Assembly (NCBI GenBank): GCA_944324635.1
Contig: CALUXC010000004.1
Location: 1 to 64,000, forward strand
DNA: 64,000 nucleotides
From: Candidatus Avelusimicrobium intestinipullorum
GTDB lineage: Bacteria > Elusimicrobiota > Elusimicrobia > Elusimicrobiales > Elusimicrobiaceae
Direction of reading: 5' to 3'
Program-made: the position numbers and the translations under genes
The notes under the pieces: model-generated
The model's database searches: none
What the model was told of the DNA's origin: nothing
What the model saw: the letters and a program-made list of their open reading frames with translations, nothing else
In this document: in pieces, positions 29,784 to 38,293 of the stretch
Position numbering within the stretch: position 1 is the first letter of the stretch
How the letters are laid out: the number at the start of each line of letters is the position of its first letter

Positions 29784-32393
29784 CTAGGCTATGCGGCTGA
29801 TAAAAGCCAATAGCGTAACGGGAAGGGGTTCCGTCTGTTTGAAAATAATAGACGGTACCAGCGAATGTGTGCCGGAGAGGGCCAGCACATAATCTTCCGT
29901 TTTAAGCGCAATGGGCGTGTTGAAATTTTCGGTACTGCGCTGAATAATTTCGTCCATACGTTGGGCATCGGTCCCCACTTTGCCGCCGCGGCTGTCTAGC
30001 ATTTTGACGGTTACGGACACCAGCCTGCGTTTGCGGTCCTGTGCGGTGCCGTCGGCCCGTTCAAAGGCGGCCGGAAGCGTTTCCAACTCGGCCTCATAGG
30101 TTAGCCCCGCATGCACGCAGTTCATGGGCCTGGGAAGCACGATTTTGCCGTCTTTTACCACCAGCCCGTCCAAAGGGCTTCCGTCGGCCAATACCCCCAC
30201 TTCTCTTCCTTCCAAATGTTCCAGGCCCGTCAGTTCCGAAAAAGCGGTTTCGCTTTTTAACGATACGGCCGCGTCCAAAAACAGCTGGTCTTGCGGTTCC
30301 TTGCTGGAAAGACGCTGTACCTGGCGTTCTATAAAGTATTTCCCGTCGCGCTCCACGGCAAACCAAATTTCGTCATACCCGCGGTTGGGAATGGTGCAAA
30401 TGCTCACGTAGCGGCCTTGCGTGTCGTGATGAGTCCACGCACAGATATTTTGTTCGGCCAAATACGTCAGCACCGCCAAGGTGCCGTCGTCCAATACGCA
30501 CCAAATCAGGTTGTCGGGCTCCTGCTGGTAACAAACTTCCCGTATTTCCCGATTAAAAAACAGGTGCTTGGCGTACAAAGTCAGGTCGTTGCCCGTATAG
30601 GAAGCGGTGTTGTAGTCGTAGAAGAAATCCCGCAGCACACCGCCGCGCGCCTGCACGTAAAGGGCTTTATTGCCCACCATCACCGGGGCCGTGCGGCTGG
30701 CGCCGCGTTCGCTTTGTTGTTGGATTTGAATGTTGGTAGGCGTCAGAGCCCCGCTGCAGCTAATGGTCCATTCGCTTCCGGCGGTAAAAACCAATAGTTT
30801 ATTGGACACCGCCACCGAATGAATGGAATTTAGTTTCTTGCCGGATAAGTTGACGCTAATGGAATCGGAATCTTCCACGCTGGAGCGGGCATGGCCAAAG
30901 TTGGCATATTCCCCCGTTTTGGAAAACCACACCGTCTGCGCTTCGGCCTGCGTGCCGGCCAGGCCCAGGCGGTCCTGATAGAAAAACACACAGGCGGGAT
31001 ATCCCGCCGCCGGGCTAAATGAACCTTCCGCCCATTCGCTGGTCCACTCGTCAGAGCCGAACCCACGCTCCAGCTGAGCCACCACTTGGCGCGCGCTGAT
31101 AAAATCGCTCACCACCAAAATGCCTTCCTGTCTAAACGGCTCGGCCTGCAGTTCAAAGCCGGCCTCACCCGAAATTTGCTTTGCCGTCAAGCGTATGTAA
31201 TACATTTGGGCATTATCTTCCAGCTGGCCAAAAGTATTTAGGTTGTCGTCCCCCGTTTCGCGCGAGAATACTTTTACGGTTTCCCACGTTTCCCCCAAAT
31301 CGGCCGACATTTCCACCTCCACCCGTCCCGTCCATTCCCCGGTAGTGCGCAGTTTCCAGTCCCCGCCGCTCTTAATAGAGGCGGAGCTATCCTCATACCC
31401 CAGCGTGCCGGATACAAACTGACTGGGCACTTTGTGCGTAATGGCAAACCGCCCCGTTACGTGGGTGGGCTTAAAACAGTCAAAATCGCTTTCCAGCAAA
31501 TACTTATTTTCGCCCTGTTCAATGGTTTGGCCTTTGTTGGAGCCGCCGCTGAGGGCCTGCGTGACGGTAAGCACAGGCGGGCGGAAAAGCCCGTCGTGAT
31601 AGGCTATTACAAACTCTTTTCCGTTGCAGTCCCCGCCGGTATCCTGCGGGGATTCTATTTTCACCAGTCCGCCCAAATTGTACGCCTTAAACCCCCGTGC
31701 GCCAAAATCTTTGTTAAACTCCGCCACCAGGGCTGCCACGTCCAACCCAAAGTTCGGGCCGATGAAAAACAGCTCCCCGTCAAAATACGAAAATACCACC
31801 CAGTTGGGATACGAAATCGGCTGAAAAGACAGCGTAGCCTTCACCCCTTCGGACACTTGCGTATCCCGGTACTGCACGGCACGCATTTTTTTGGATGCAT
31901 CGGTATTACTTAGCATAAACGGACCGTACTTAATCGGCACATCGGCAAATTCAAAGGCGCCGCTTTCCACCCGTTTTAACTGTTTAGGCGGATATTGGGG
32001 GTGGGTAAAAAAGAGGGTTTGGTCGTATTGGGTATAATTCAGGTAGCGCACGTCGTAGGATTGATAGGGGGTAGCCAGCTCGTAAGGGGTTCCCTCGGGG
32101 GTACAAATTTGGCCGCCCGCGGAATATACGCGCAAATAGCGTTCCCCCAGCTCCAACACGTAGGATTCATCTTCCCCCAATACAAACGGGATAATGCGGC
32201 AGGGCTTGTCCCCGTATTTGGCCTCTCCCATAAACAGAGTGCCCTGGCGGTTGGAAGCACCTCCCTGGGGGTGGACGTAAAAGTTACGGGCCGTTTTAAG
32301 CCAGGAGCCATAAGCCGCACTATCCACCCGCCCATGCAAAGAAGGGCTGATTTCCCCGCCGGAAAAAGACGGCTGTAAATGATGAATAGGCAT
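29784..32393 (-). CDS. Tail tubular protein B-like (podovirus tail nozzle)
   Basis: The 869-residue product has the family N-terminus: LQPSFSGGEISPSLHGRVDSAAYGSWLKTARNFYVHPQGGASNRQGTLF, then YVLELGERYLRVYS and DVRYLNYTQYDQTLFFTHPQYPPKQL, and the later RLGLAGTQAEAQTVWFSKTGEYANF and CYQQEPDNLIWCVLDDGTLAVLTYLAEQNICAWTHHDTQG. These are characteristic of podovirus tail-nozzle or gp12-type proteins, including BPP-1-like phages. It forms the distal tail tube. Its start overlaps tail tubular A's stop by one base. RBS within the upstream gene (CACCTCGG...). Confidence 0.85.
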   Translation of the reverse strand: MPIHHLQPSFSGGEISPSLHGRVDSAAYGSWLKTARNFYVHPQGGASNRQGTLFMGEAKYGDKPCRIIPFVLGEDESYVLELGERYLRVYSAGGQICTPEGTPYELATPYQSYDVRYLNYTQYDQTLFFTHPQYPPKQLKRVESGAFEFADVPIKYGPFMLSNTDASKKMRAVQYRDTQVSEGVKATLSFQPISYPNWVVFSYFDGELFFIGPNFGLDVAALVAEFNKDFGARGFKAYNLGGLVKIESPQDTGGDCNGKEFVIAYHDGLFRPPVLTVTQALSGGSNKGQTIEQGENKYLLESDFDCFKPTHVTGRFAITHKVPSQFVSGTLGYEDSSASIKSGGDWKLRTTGEWTGRVEVEMSADLGETWETVKVFSRETGDDNLNTFGQLEDNAQMYYIRLTAKQISGEAGFELQAEPFRQEGILVVSDFISARQVVAQLERGFGSDEWTSEWAEGSFSPAAGYPACVFFYQDRLGLAGTQAEAQTVWFSKTGEYANFGHARSSVEDSDSISVNLSGKKLNSIHSVAVSNKLLVFTAGSEWTISCSGALTPTNIQIQQQSERGASRTAPVMVGNKALYVQARGGVLRDFFYDYNTASYTGNDLTLYAKHLFFNREIREVCYQQEPDNLIWCVLDDGTLAVLTYLAEQNICAWTHHDTQGRYVSICTIPNRGYDEIWFAVERDGKYFIERQVQRLSSKEPQDQLFLDAAVSLKSETAFSELTGLEHLEGREVGVLADGSPLDGLVVKDGKIVLPRPMNCVHAGLTYEAELETLPAAFERADGTAQDRKRRLVSVTVKMLDSRGGKVGTDAQRMDEIIQRSTENFNTPIALKTEDYVLALSGTHSLVPSIIFKQTEPLPVTLLAFISRIA

Positions 32394-32971
32394 TAGCGCA
32401 CCTCGGTAAAAGCATCGTTTTGGGCCGCACGCGAGAAATTTTCCGTCATATTGCTGCGGCGGGCTTCGTCCAGGCTGAGGGTATACTTCTGCAACAGCTG
32501 AGAAGCCAAAGAGGAATCCCCCGTCAAGGCTACGGCCAAATCACAGGCCAGGGCCAGCGAAAAGGACTTTACAAAGGCCGGGTCAAACAGGTTTTCGTCC
32601 AAAATACGGCGGGTATATTCCGCATAGGCCTGGGAAGAGGTCGTTCCCAGCACACGGCAGTGCAGGTCCGTACGGAAAAATTCCCTAAATTTAAGCGACT
32701 TCCGGCCGCTGTTTGGGTCAAATACGCGCCGCACAAACAAGGCTTCAGCGGGGTATTTGTACAGGAACTTTCCATGCACCTCCTCTATCAGCACCAGGGG
32801 TTCTTCCGCACCGGCAAAAGCCCAATTATGCGTTCTAAGCACTTCATCGCGCACCGGCTCGTAAAACAAATTTAAGCGGCGTGCTTTTTCATCATCTTGA
32901 TCCAAAGACGATATAGGAGCCTGGCCCAGTTGTGCCAAAGCTAAATTGCAAACCGTAATTTTGGATATCAT
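32393..32971 (-). CDS. Tail tubular protein A-like (head-tail adaptor)
   Basis: The 192-residue product has ICNLALAQLGQ-type N-terminus (TVCNLALAQLGQAPISSLDQDDEKARRLNLFYEPVRDEVLRTHNWAFA), which is the signature of podovirus tail tubular A/gp11-like and P22 gp4-like adaptors. It joins portal to the tail nozzle. The longest ORF starts at 32977, but GGAG directly abuts that ATG; the second ATG (32971) has correct spacing, so I use it. It follows a 680-bp AT-rich gap and is probably the first gene of the tail transcript. Confidence 0.88.
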   Translation of the reverse strand: MISKITVCNLALAQLGQAPISSLDQDDEKARRLNLFYEPVRDEVLRTHNWAFAGAEEPLVLIEEVHGKFLYKYPAEALFVRRVFDPNSGRKSLKFREFFRTDLHCRVLGTTSSQAYAEYTRRILDENLFDPAFVKSFSLALACDLAVALTGDSSLASQLLQKYTLSLDEARRSNMTENFSRAAQNDAFTEVR

Positions 32972-32977
32972 TTTCAT

Positions 32978-33657
32978 CTCCTATTTTGTTTTTACTTAAA
33001 TTTTAATGATTTTTATTTTTGTATATATTTTTACACAAGTAATTAAATGCAAAATTGCATTTAATTTTGTTGTAGAGAAGAGTAGCTTTATAAACACATT
33101 TTTATATCGTTTTTTATTTTTACTTATTTTTTAAGTATTTATTTTTTTAAGTTTATTTTTATAGTTTTCAAAATCAGCATTTTTTCAATTCTTTTATTTA
33201 TTCAAAATTAAATGTGTTTATAAAAATACTTATTTTTTAATGATTTTTATTTTTATATATATTTTTGTGTTTATTTATAAAAACGATTTAGAGCTTTTTG
33301 AACACATACAAAAATATGGGAAATGTTTCTTCTCTGGGGTGATAGAAGAGAGGCTTTTACCTACAAAAATCGCCCTAAATGCCAGCTAATTCCAAATAAA
33401 ACTACATTTGAACAGAATTTCAGCCAATGAGAACGCAAATAATGGCTATTTTAGCCCTATTTTCGCCAAAATCCCTTTTGTTTTCGTTTTTTAATGGCCA
33501 GTGGTGCTCTTGCCTATCAGATAAGCTAAATAACAGGGCAGGCTTTTATAAAAATCAGAAAATCGTGTTCCTTTTTGGAACCCCGGGCCACAGGGCTGAA
33601 TAACTGCAGCCCGGGGTGTTGCGCAGCATGAAGCTGCCTATCCCATGGACCAAAGTC
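32978..33657. other. AT-rich non-coding gap in the phage cassette with palindromes
   Basis: No gene is seen in 680 bases. About 32990-33290 is extremely AT-rich. It holds a near-perfect palindrome ATTAAATGCAA-AA-TTGCATTTAAT at about 33042-33065 and a 15-base inverted repeat TTTATAAACACATTT / AAATGTGTTTATAAA at about 33087 and 33207. A repeated TTTTAATGATTTTTATTTTT occurs at about 33000 and 33236. The 33580-33650 end carries GC-rich hairpins (ACCCCGGGC/GCCCGGGGT, GCAGC/GCTGC, TTCC/GGAA on the minus strand). It could be an origin, a regulatory region or a structured RNA behind the cement gene. Confidence 0.6.
33580..33645 (-). other. Cluster of GC hairpins downstream of the cement gene
   Basis: On the minus strand, three hairpins follow the cement-protein stop within 80 bases: GCAGC-TTCAT-GCTGC, then ACCCCGGGC with GCCCGGGGT (20-base loop that can itself pair GGGCTG/CAGCCC), then TTCC-AAAAA-GGAA. 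There is no clear T-tract, so it is not a plain terminator; a processed or structured RNA is possible. Confidence 0.4.
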
Positions 33658-34041
33658 CTATTTCATATCTACTGCATCAGTTAAGAAGCAGGACAGTTTG
33701 CCGGCCGATCCGGAACCTTGCACCGTATAATAAGCGCGCAAGAAGCGTTTGGCCCCGTTGGGCACTACCAGCGCAAACAACGTTTTCGCGCCCGTTAAGT
33801 CTGCCGCTTCAAAGCTCACGCGCATCAGTTCTTCCGCGGCAGAGAACTCGGCGGAATTATCCGTTTGAAGAGATACTTCCAACTGAGTCACCCCTTCAAA
33901 GGCTTCCTCCAAGCGGCCCACCGCAAACAAGGCCCCCGGCACGGCATTTCCGGCCGCGCCCAGGTCTATTACGTTATCGGAAGCGGCCGAGGCCGTAACG
34001 GCCTGTTTGTCGGACATCATTGCATTTTGATCAAGTAACAT
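33658..34041 (-). CDS. Bbp16-like capsid cement protein
   Basis: The 127-residue product has the N-terminus MLLDQNAMMSDKQAVTASAASDNVIDLGAAG and the central VSLQTDNSAEFSAAEELMRVSFEAADLTGAKTLFALVVP...RFLRAYYTVQGSGSAGKLSCFL, which follow the Bordetella phage BPP-1 Bbp16 family (cement protein stabilising the capsid). It comes right after the major capsid gene (8 bp), as in that phage group. AGGAG lies before the ATG. Recognition is from memory of the family's pattern. Confidence 0.82.
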   Translation of the reverse strand: MLLDQNAMMSDKQAVTASAASDNVIDLGAAGNAVPGALFAVGRLEEAFEGVTQLEVSLQTDNSAEFSAAEELMRVSFEAADLTGAKTLFALVVPNGAKRFLRAYYTVQGSGSAGKLSCFLTDAVDMK

Positions 34042-34049
34042 GCTCCCTC

Positions 34050-35027
34050 CTATTTCACTACGTCTTCGGTGTCGGTGATGGCGTCGCAGATATGCACGGG
34101 GATTTCGTTAAACGTCATCAGCGGGCGGGACGTGATTTGATCCGGCGTGTACTGCACATTGGTGCGGTTGCTGGTCAGCTTTCTAAGTGCCGCCTTTACG
34201 GTGCGGTTCATATACCACACGGGTTTGCCCATAGACAGGCTTTGAATGCGTTCTTCCAATTCGCACATTTGGTCAATCAGGTCCGAAGGGACGTTTTTGA
34301 CGTCAATGTTGCAAATGCGTCCGGCGTAGCGCCAGTCCTGCACCGCCAGCCCCAGTTTCCATTCAAAATACTCTTTGTAGGCGGGGTATTCGTTGCCGTC
34401 GGCGTCTATATGGTTCACCAAGCCATGGTCCACGCGCTGGATACCGGCTTTGGAACCTTTGGGGAAGAAGGTGAATACTTTGTCCGTATCCCACACCACC
34501 AGGTAGATGGAGGAGTTTTGCCCTTCCGTTTCGCCCCCCGCATTGATGACGTTGCGGGAGCTTTCCGCCCCGTCCAATTCACAGTAGCGCGCGGCCAAAC
34601 CGGTAAAGCGTTCCGGGTTTTTGCCCACATTGCCGTAAATCAAGTTGGAAGCCATAGTGTTGGACATACCCGCAATAATCGCGCGGGACTGCCCCGTGCG
34701 CACCGCTTCTACATGGCCGCCTTTTTCGGCCACCAGCTTGTCCACCACGGAATAGGCCGACAAGGTGCCATAACTTTCCACCACCACTTTCGTCGTGGCT
34801 TTGGCCGGTTCAATGCCTTGGTAAGCGCGGCGCCAGGTGCCTTCCGGAATACCGGTGCGCACGGCGTATTCGTGCCCGCTGTCCAAAGAGCTTTCGGTCA
34901 CCAGTGCATCGGCAATGATGTCATTGGACTGGCTTAATACTTCGGCGATGGCCAGTTCCTGGCCGGAAGGGTCAAACTGTTTGGCGTAATCCACCAAGCT
35001 GTAATGTTTGTCAGCAATAATTGCCAT
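34050..35027 (-). CDS. Major capsid protein
   Basis: The 325-residue product lies between scaffold and cement genes and has features of podovirus HK97-fold capsids: VLSQSNDIIADALVTESSLDSGHEYAVRTGIPEGTWRRAYQGI near the N-terminus, NTMASNLIYGNVGKNPERFTGLAARY, SIYLVVWDTDKVFTFFPKGSKAGI and GKPVWYMNRTVKAALRK. Such sequences are common in BPP-1/P22-like major capsid genes. It would assemble the icosahedral head. AGGAG lies seven bases before ATG; 11 bp after the scaffold gene. Confidence 0.88.
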   Translation of the reverse strand: MAIIADKHYSLVDYAKQFDPSGQELAIAEVLSQSNDIIADALVTESSLDSGHEYAVRTGIPEGTWRRAYQGIEPAKATTKVVVESYGTLSAYSVVDKLVAEKGGHVEAVRTGQSRAIIAGMSNTMASNLIYGNVGKNPERFTGLAARYCELDGAESSRNVINAGGETEGQNSSIYLVVWDTDKVFTFFPKGSKAGIQRVDHGLVNHIDADGNEYPAYKEYFEWKLGLAVQDWRYAGRICNIDVKNVPSDLIDQMCELEERIQSLSMGKPVWYMNRTVKAALRKLTSNRTNVQYTPDQITSRPLMTFNEIPVHICDAITDTEDVVK

Positions 35028-35038
35028 TGAATTCTCCT

Positions 35039-35644
35039 TTAATTATTTTTGCCGTACAACGCCTCGGCGAAGGTTTTATCCTGCGGGGCGGATGGTTTGC
35101 CGCCGGGTAGGACATCTTCGCTGATACTTTTTCCAATCTCGTTAAAGGTACGGACGATAACGGGATGGTTCCCCAGCCCCGTAGCTTCCAACAATTCGCG
35201 CAGCTGCGGGCCGCCAAAAGCGTCCGCGGCGCGCACGGCCAGCGCCACGGCCTGCTCACACTCCGCCCCATAAAGGGCGCGGGTCTGTTCGGCCCAGCGT
35301 TCCAAGGTTTGGCGTTTTTCCTCTTCACCGTGTGCCGCCTTGCTGCGGGCGAAACGGGTTTCTAGGTCCAACAGCTGCTGTGCCTGCTCGGGCGAAAGAC
35401 CCAATTGCCGCGAAAGGGTTTTGAATTCGTCCAAAGCCCCTTCGGGGAAGGAGAGATCTTCGGGGCAGGTCAAGTTGGCGTAAAGCTCCGGGTCTGTGGT
35501 AAGGTCCGTCTGCGGGGCGGGTTGGTCCGGGGCGGGTTCTTCCCGGCCCGTTGCGGCCGCTTCGGCCGCAGGCCGCGCAGACGGGGCGTTCAAATCGGTT
35601 TCTTCTTGCGGCGCGGACAACGCCGCAGTTTCGGTTGGGTTCAT
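35039..35644 (-). CDS. Scaffolding protein
   Basis: The 201-residue product has a Pro/Ala-rich acidic N-terminus, a helical middle (FKTLSRQLGLSPEQAQQLLDLETRFARSKAA, RWAEQTRALYGAECEQAVALAVRAADAFGGPQLRELLEATGLGNHPVIVRTFNEIGKSI) and a short basic end (TFAEALYGKNN). The LxxTGLGNHPxxVRxFxxxGK string is typical of phage capsid-assembly scaffolds. Position just before the capsid gene agrees. It overlaps the Bbp19-like gene stop by four bases (ATGA). Confidence 0.85.
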   Translation of the reverse strand: MNPTETAALSAPQEETDLNAPSARPAAEAAATGREEPAPDQPAPQTDLTTDPELYANLTCPEDLSFPEGALDEFKTLSRQLGLSPEQAQQLLDLETRFARSKAAHGEEEKRQTLERWAEQTRALYGAECEQAVALAVRAADAFGGPQLRELLEATGLGNHPVIVRTFNEIGKSISEDVLPGGKPSAPQDKTFAEALYGKNN

Positions 35645-35946
35645 GCGTTTATCTCCTCGCTTAAGCGGTTAATTTCGTTTTGTTCGGATTGTACTTGCGA
35701 CAGGTATTCCCCCCTCATTTGGGCATAAGCGGCCGGCGCGGCGGCTTCAATTTCCGCCAGTAAAAAAAGCCCGATGCTCTGTTGCCCGCAATGAAAGGCT
35801 GTGGCGTACGGATCGCCTGGCACAAAGCCGTGCTGGCGGATTTGTGCCGCCTGCAAAACCCGCCACAACAAGCGGCGGCCTTGTACGGTTTTCAAGACGG
35901 CCTGCAAATCGCAGGCGTTGCGTTTTTGTAACTGTTTTTCGTTCAT
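35641..35946 (-). CDS. Bbp19-like phage protein
   Basis: The 101-residue product has DLQAVLKTVQGRRLLWRVLQAAQIRQHGFVPGDPYATAFHCGQQSIGLFLLAEIEAAAPAAYAQM, the pattern of the Bbp19 family found between portal and scaffold genes of BPP-1-like podoviruses (G-R-R-L-L-W-R, C/E-G-Q-Q-S-I-G-L-F-L-L-A-E-I). Function unknown; probably assembly. It is preceded by a 193-bp gap with hairpins and coupled to scaffold by ATGA. Confidence 0.78.
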   Translation of the reverse strand: MNEKQLQKRNACDLQAVLKTVQGRRLLWRVLQAAQIRQHGFVPGDPYATAFHCGQQSIGLFLLAEIEAAAPAAYAQMRGEYLSQVQSEQNEINRLSEEINA

Positions 35947-36139
35947 AGAGAGGTTGGAAAGAAAGCCCTTTCCCGGCGCGGGCTTTCTTCCCCGTCCGCG
36001 CAGCGCTCGCTTATGTTAGGCGCCTGCGGCGGAACCTTTGAAAAGGAACGGAGCTGCGCCGCGCCGGGCGGCGCAACAGCCGCACTGTGCCGGGGCCGTA
36101 CCGCTTATGTAGACGCGCCCCGCCGCACAGATTTTGCTT
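35947..36139. other. GC-rich hairpin region between portal and Bbp19-like genes
   Basis: This contains no gene. On the minus strand a 9-bp stem AGAAAGCCC / GGGCTTTCT (about 35962-35990) stands some 16 bases before the Bbp19-like ATG. A GC-rich TGCGCCG / CGGCGCA hairpin lies near 36070. No T-tract follows, so mRNA processing or attenuation between portal and the capsid genes is one reading. Confidence 0.45.
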
Positions 36140-37720
36140 TTACTTGTCCGGATTGGGTTCGGCGGCGGAAGCGGCCGCCAATTGCTGCGCCTGGCGGCGA
36201 GCAGAACGGATTTCTTCGGTTTCGCGTGCCCCGCGCAACAGCGCCGGAGCTACGCCCAAGGTATTTAAGCCTTCTTCCAAAGCGCGGTCGTAATCCACGC
36301 GGTCCAACACTTCCGGATTGCTGGCCGCCAGCGAAGCGGCATAGTTTAACCCCTGCACCAGGGCTGCCAACCCGGCGGCTTTTTGCGCCTGAGCAATCAT
36401 GGAAACATATTCCACCTTCATTTCCAGCCCCTCAATGCTGGGCGGAGCAGGAGGCAACAGCCCTTGGCGAAACAACAGATTAAACGCGCGGTCAATCAGC
36501 GGGTCTAAAAGTTCATTTTTTAGCCGCTCCAACACCGGCCCCAGCACAAGCAGTTTTTCCTGGTGACGTTCAGCCACTTCGGCGGCGGTCATGTTGGAAT
36601 AATTTTGTGCTGAAAGCATCAAAAATACGTCTGCAAAGAATTGGGCGCGTATCGTTTCGCGCACGCTTTGGATAGAAGCCTCCAGCGATTTCAAATCCGG
36701 CTGCACCTGGTAGGCCGGTTTGACGGCGGCGTCCGTCGTGCCGTTATAGCGGGTAATGCCGCCCGGGAGCAAATTCACTTCCCCCTGCACATTGGCGGAC
36801 ACCATCATGGGAGGATTGGTACTTTTATCCAAAGCCACCAGTTTGGTTTTCTGCATTTTCTGAAGCATTTTTACGTCGCCCAAGCACTTCCACCCCGGGC
36901 CGCGGCCGTAGGCATCGGCGGCGTTTTTCACTTCCCAGCGGGCGGCAATGACGGGAAATTCGCGATATCCGCTTTCCCGCAGCAAGGTACCGTTTTCCGT
37001 TAAGTATACGGACGAATAAGGCATGTGGGCATAGTCTTGTTTGGCGGGATCTGCCGACGGATTGGGCACAATCAGATGAATAATTTTGTGCCAACTGAAA
37101 GAACGGTTATCCTCACATTCGCGGCGCACGGCGGGCGGAAGTTTTCCCTCGCCAAAAAATTCTTTCATTTGCCCAGCCGTCATAAAGAACTCCCGCCCAA
37201 AGCGGTCCACGCGCCCGGCCGCATCGGTTCCCAGGCAGTATTCGCCAATGGTAAACGGACGGCAGCGAATGCCTTTTTGCGGGTCTTCTTCCAGCAGAAA
37301 CGCCGCCGTGCCAAAGACGGAAATTTCCTGATAAAACCCATGCAGTACGCTGTAAACGTTGCTTTTGGCAAACACGTCTTCCAAACGTTTTTTGATTTCA
37401 AATACCCATTCCCGCGCGCCGGGCAAATTCATCAGTTCTTCGGGAGCCAGGGTTAAATCAAACCAACTGCGCGAAGGACTGGTCAGCCCGCTCATCATGC
37501 CGGCGCACAGCACTTCCACCGCCAGGCACGGGTCAGAATCCAACAGGGTTTTATGGTCTATGCGGCGGCCTTGATTGGGGGGTTGTCCGTCAAAAAAGCC
37601 GCGGGTAGGCGCCAAGTAGGCGCACAGCTCCTTCCAGACGGCCGTCCACGAGGCGCTCTCGCGTTTGAGCTCGTCATAAAGGCGCAAATAATCGGTTTTC
37701 GGTTTGGTATTATTTTTCAT
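36140..37720 (-). CDS. Portal protein (podovirus head-tail connector)
   Basis: The 526-residue product has the family patterns LYDELKRESASWTAVWKELCAYLAPTRG, GMMSGLTSPSRSWFDLTL, VYSVLHGFYQEISVFGTAAFLLEED, ARWEVKNAADAYGRGPGWKCLGDVKMLQKMQKTKLVALDKSTNPPMM, PGGITRYNG and QNYSNMTAAEVAERHQEKLLVLGPVLERLKNELLDPLIDRAFNLLFRQG. These match the head-to-tail connecting proteins of podoviruses. Twelve copies form the DNA entry/exit ring. No clear RBS precedes ATG 37720. It is the first gene after promoter 38156-38185. Confidence 0.93.
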   Translation of the reverse strand: MKNNTKPKTDYLRLYDELKRESASWTAVWKELCAYLAPTRGFFDGQPPNQGRRIDHKTLLDSDPCLAVEVLCAGMMSGLTSPSRSWFDLTLAPEELMNLPGAREWVFEIKKRLEDVFAKSNVYSVLHGFYQEISVFGTAAFLLEEDPQKGIRCRPFTIGEYCLGTDAAGRVDRFGREFFMTAGQMKEFFGEGKLPPAVRRECEDNRSFSWHKIIHLIVPNPSADPAKQDYAHMPYSSVYLTENGTLLRESGYREFPVIAARWEVKNAADAYGRGPGWKCLGDVKMLQKMQKTKLVALDKSTNPPMMVSANVQGEVNLLPGGITRYNGTTDAAVKPAYQVQPDLKSLEASIQSVRETIRAQFFADVFLMLSAQNYSNMTAAEVAERHQEKLLVLGPVLERLKNELLDPLIDRAFNLLFRQGLLPPAPPSIEGLEMKVEYVSMIAQAQKAAGLAALVQGLNYAASLAASNPEVLDRVDYDRALEEGLNTLGVAPALLRGARETEEIRSARRQAQQLAAASAAEPNPDK

Positions 37721-37815
37721 AGGGTGGGTTTAGCGGCAGGACGCTTGGTTTGTGCGCAAAGTGTGCGCACGCGGCAGAAATTTACTAATATAGAAGAGAG
37801 AAGGAGGAATACAGA

Positions 37816-37995
37816 ATGATTTCTATTATTACAATTTTAATTTTTGTAGTGCTTTTGGCCGTGCCGGGGTTTTACATCATTACGCGTAAAATTTTCCCGA
37901 AAGGAAGCAAAAAATCGGCCATGTGGGTTTCCGTATTGCTTACGGTACTGCTGGTAGCTATTTTGGCTTTTGTAACGGCGGCTACGCCGGTGTAA
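37816..37995 (+). CDS. Small two-TM protein divergent from the portal gene
   Basis: The 59-residue product begins ATG 37816 behind a strong AGAAGGAGG. It consists of two hydrophobic helices (IITILIFVVLLAVPGFYII and MWVSVLLTVLLVAILAFVTAA) joined by a basic loop (TRKIFPKGSKKSA), the form of a small holin or pinholin. A terminator follows. It is on the opposite strand to the virion genes, so it may instead be a host-directed cargo gene. No family recognised. Confidence 0.72.
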   Translation: MISIITILIFVVLLAVPGFYIITRKIFPKGSKKSAMWVSVLLTVLLVAILAFVTAATPV

Positions 37996-38019
37996 TAAAG
38001 GGCTGATTTGCCTAATAAT

Positions 38020-38046
38020 ACCCGTCCGACAAGGGCGGGTTTTTTA
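38020..38046 (+). terminator. Terminator after the small two-TM gene
   Basis: ACCCGTCC-GACAA-GGGCGGGT (38020-38040) then six T (38041-38046; stem imperfect). Confidence 0.7.
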
Positions 38047-38155
38047 TTTGCAAAAAACCTCTTTTGGGCATAAAAAAGCCACGCTTTTACAATTCAAATA
38101 CAACTTGCTAGAAAAATTAAGGCAGGTACTGCGGTAGGATTACTTTTATTTCTTT

Positions 38156-38185
38156 ATTATAGCATAAAAAAATGCTGTTTGTCAA
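38156..38185 (-). promoter_or_regulatory. Strong sigma-70-type promoter for portal and capsid genes
   Basis: On the minus strand TTGACA (38185-38180) and TATAAT (38161-38156) are both consensus, with an 18-bp spacer. The spacer holds AGCAT-TTTTTT-ATGCT, an inverted repeat. It points to the portal gene at 37720 through the antisense of the 37816 gene. The -35 and following AAACA match the terS promoter at 46791. The rest of the gap 38047-38293 shows no gene. Confidence 0.75.
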
Positions 38186-38293
38186 GAAATTTTTTACAAA
38201 AAGGAATTTTTGTCACAATTATCGTCAATAAAATTCAGGTAAAATATGATTGCCGTAAGCCGTATAAGTTTATGGCAGGGAAAGAAACGCCGT

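Noticed and set aside
33000-33290. CRISPR array or minisatellite in the AT-rich gap
   Set aside because: Only a two-copy AT block and inverted repeats are present; no regular repeat-spacer pattern exists here or elsewhere in the window.
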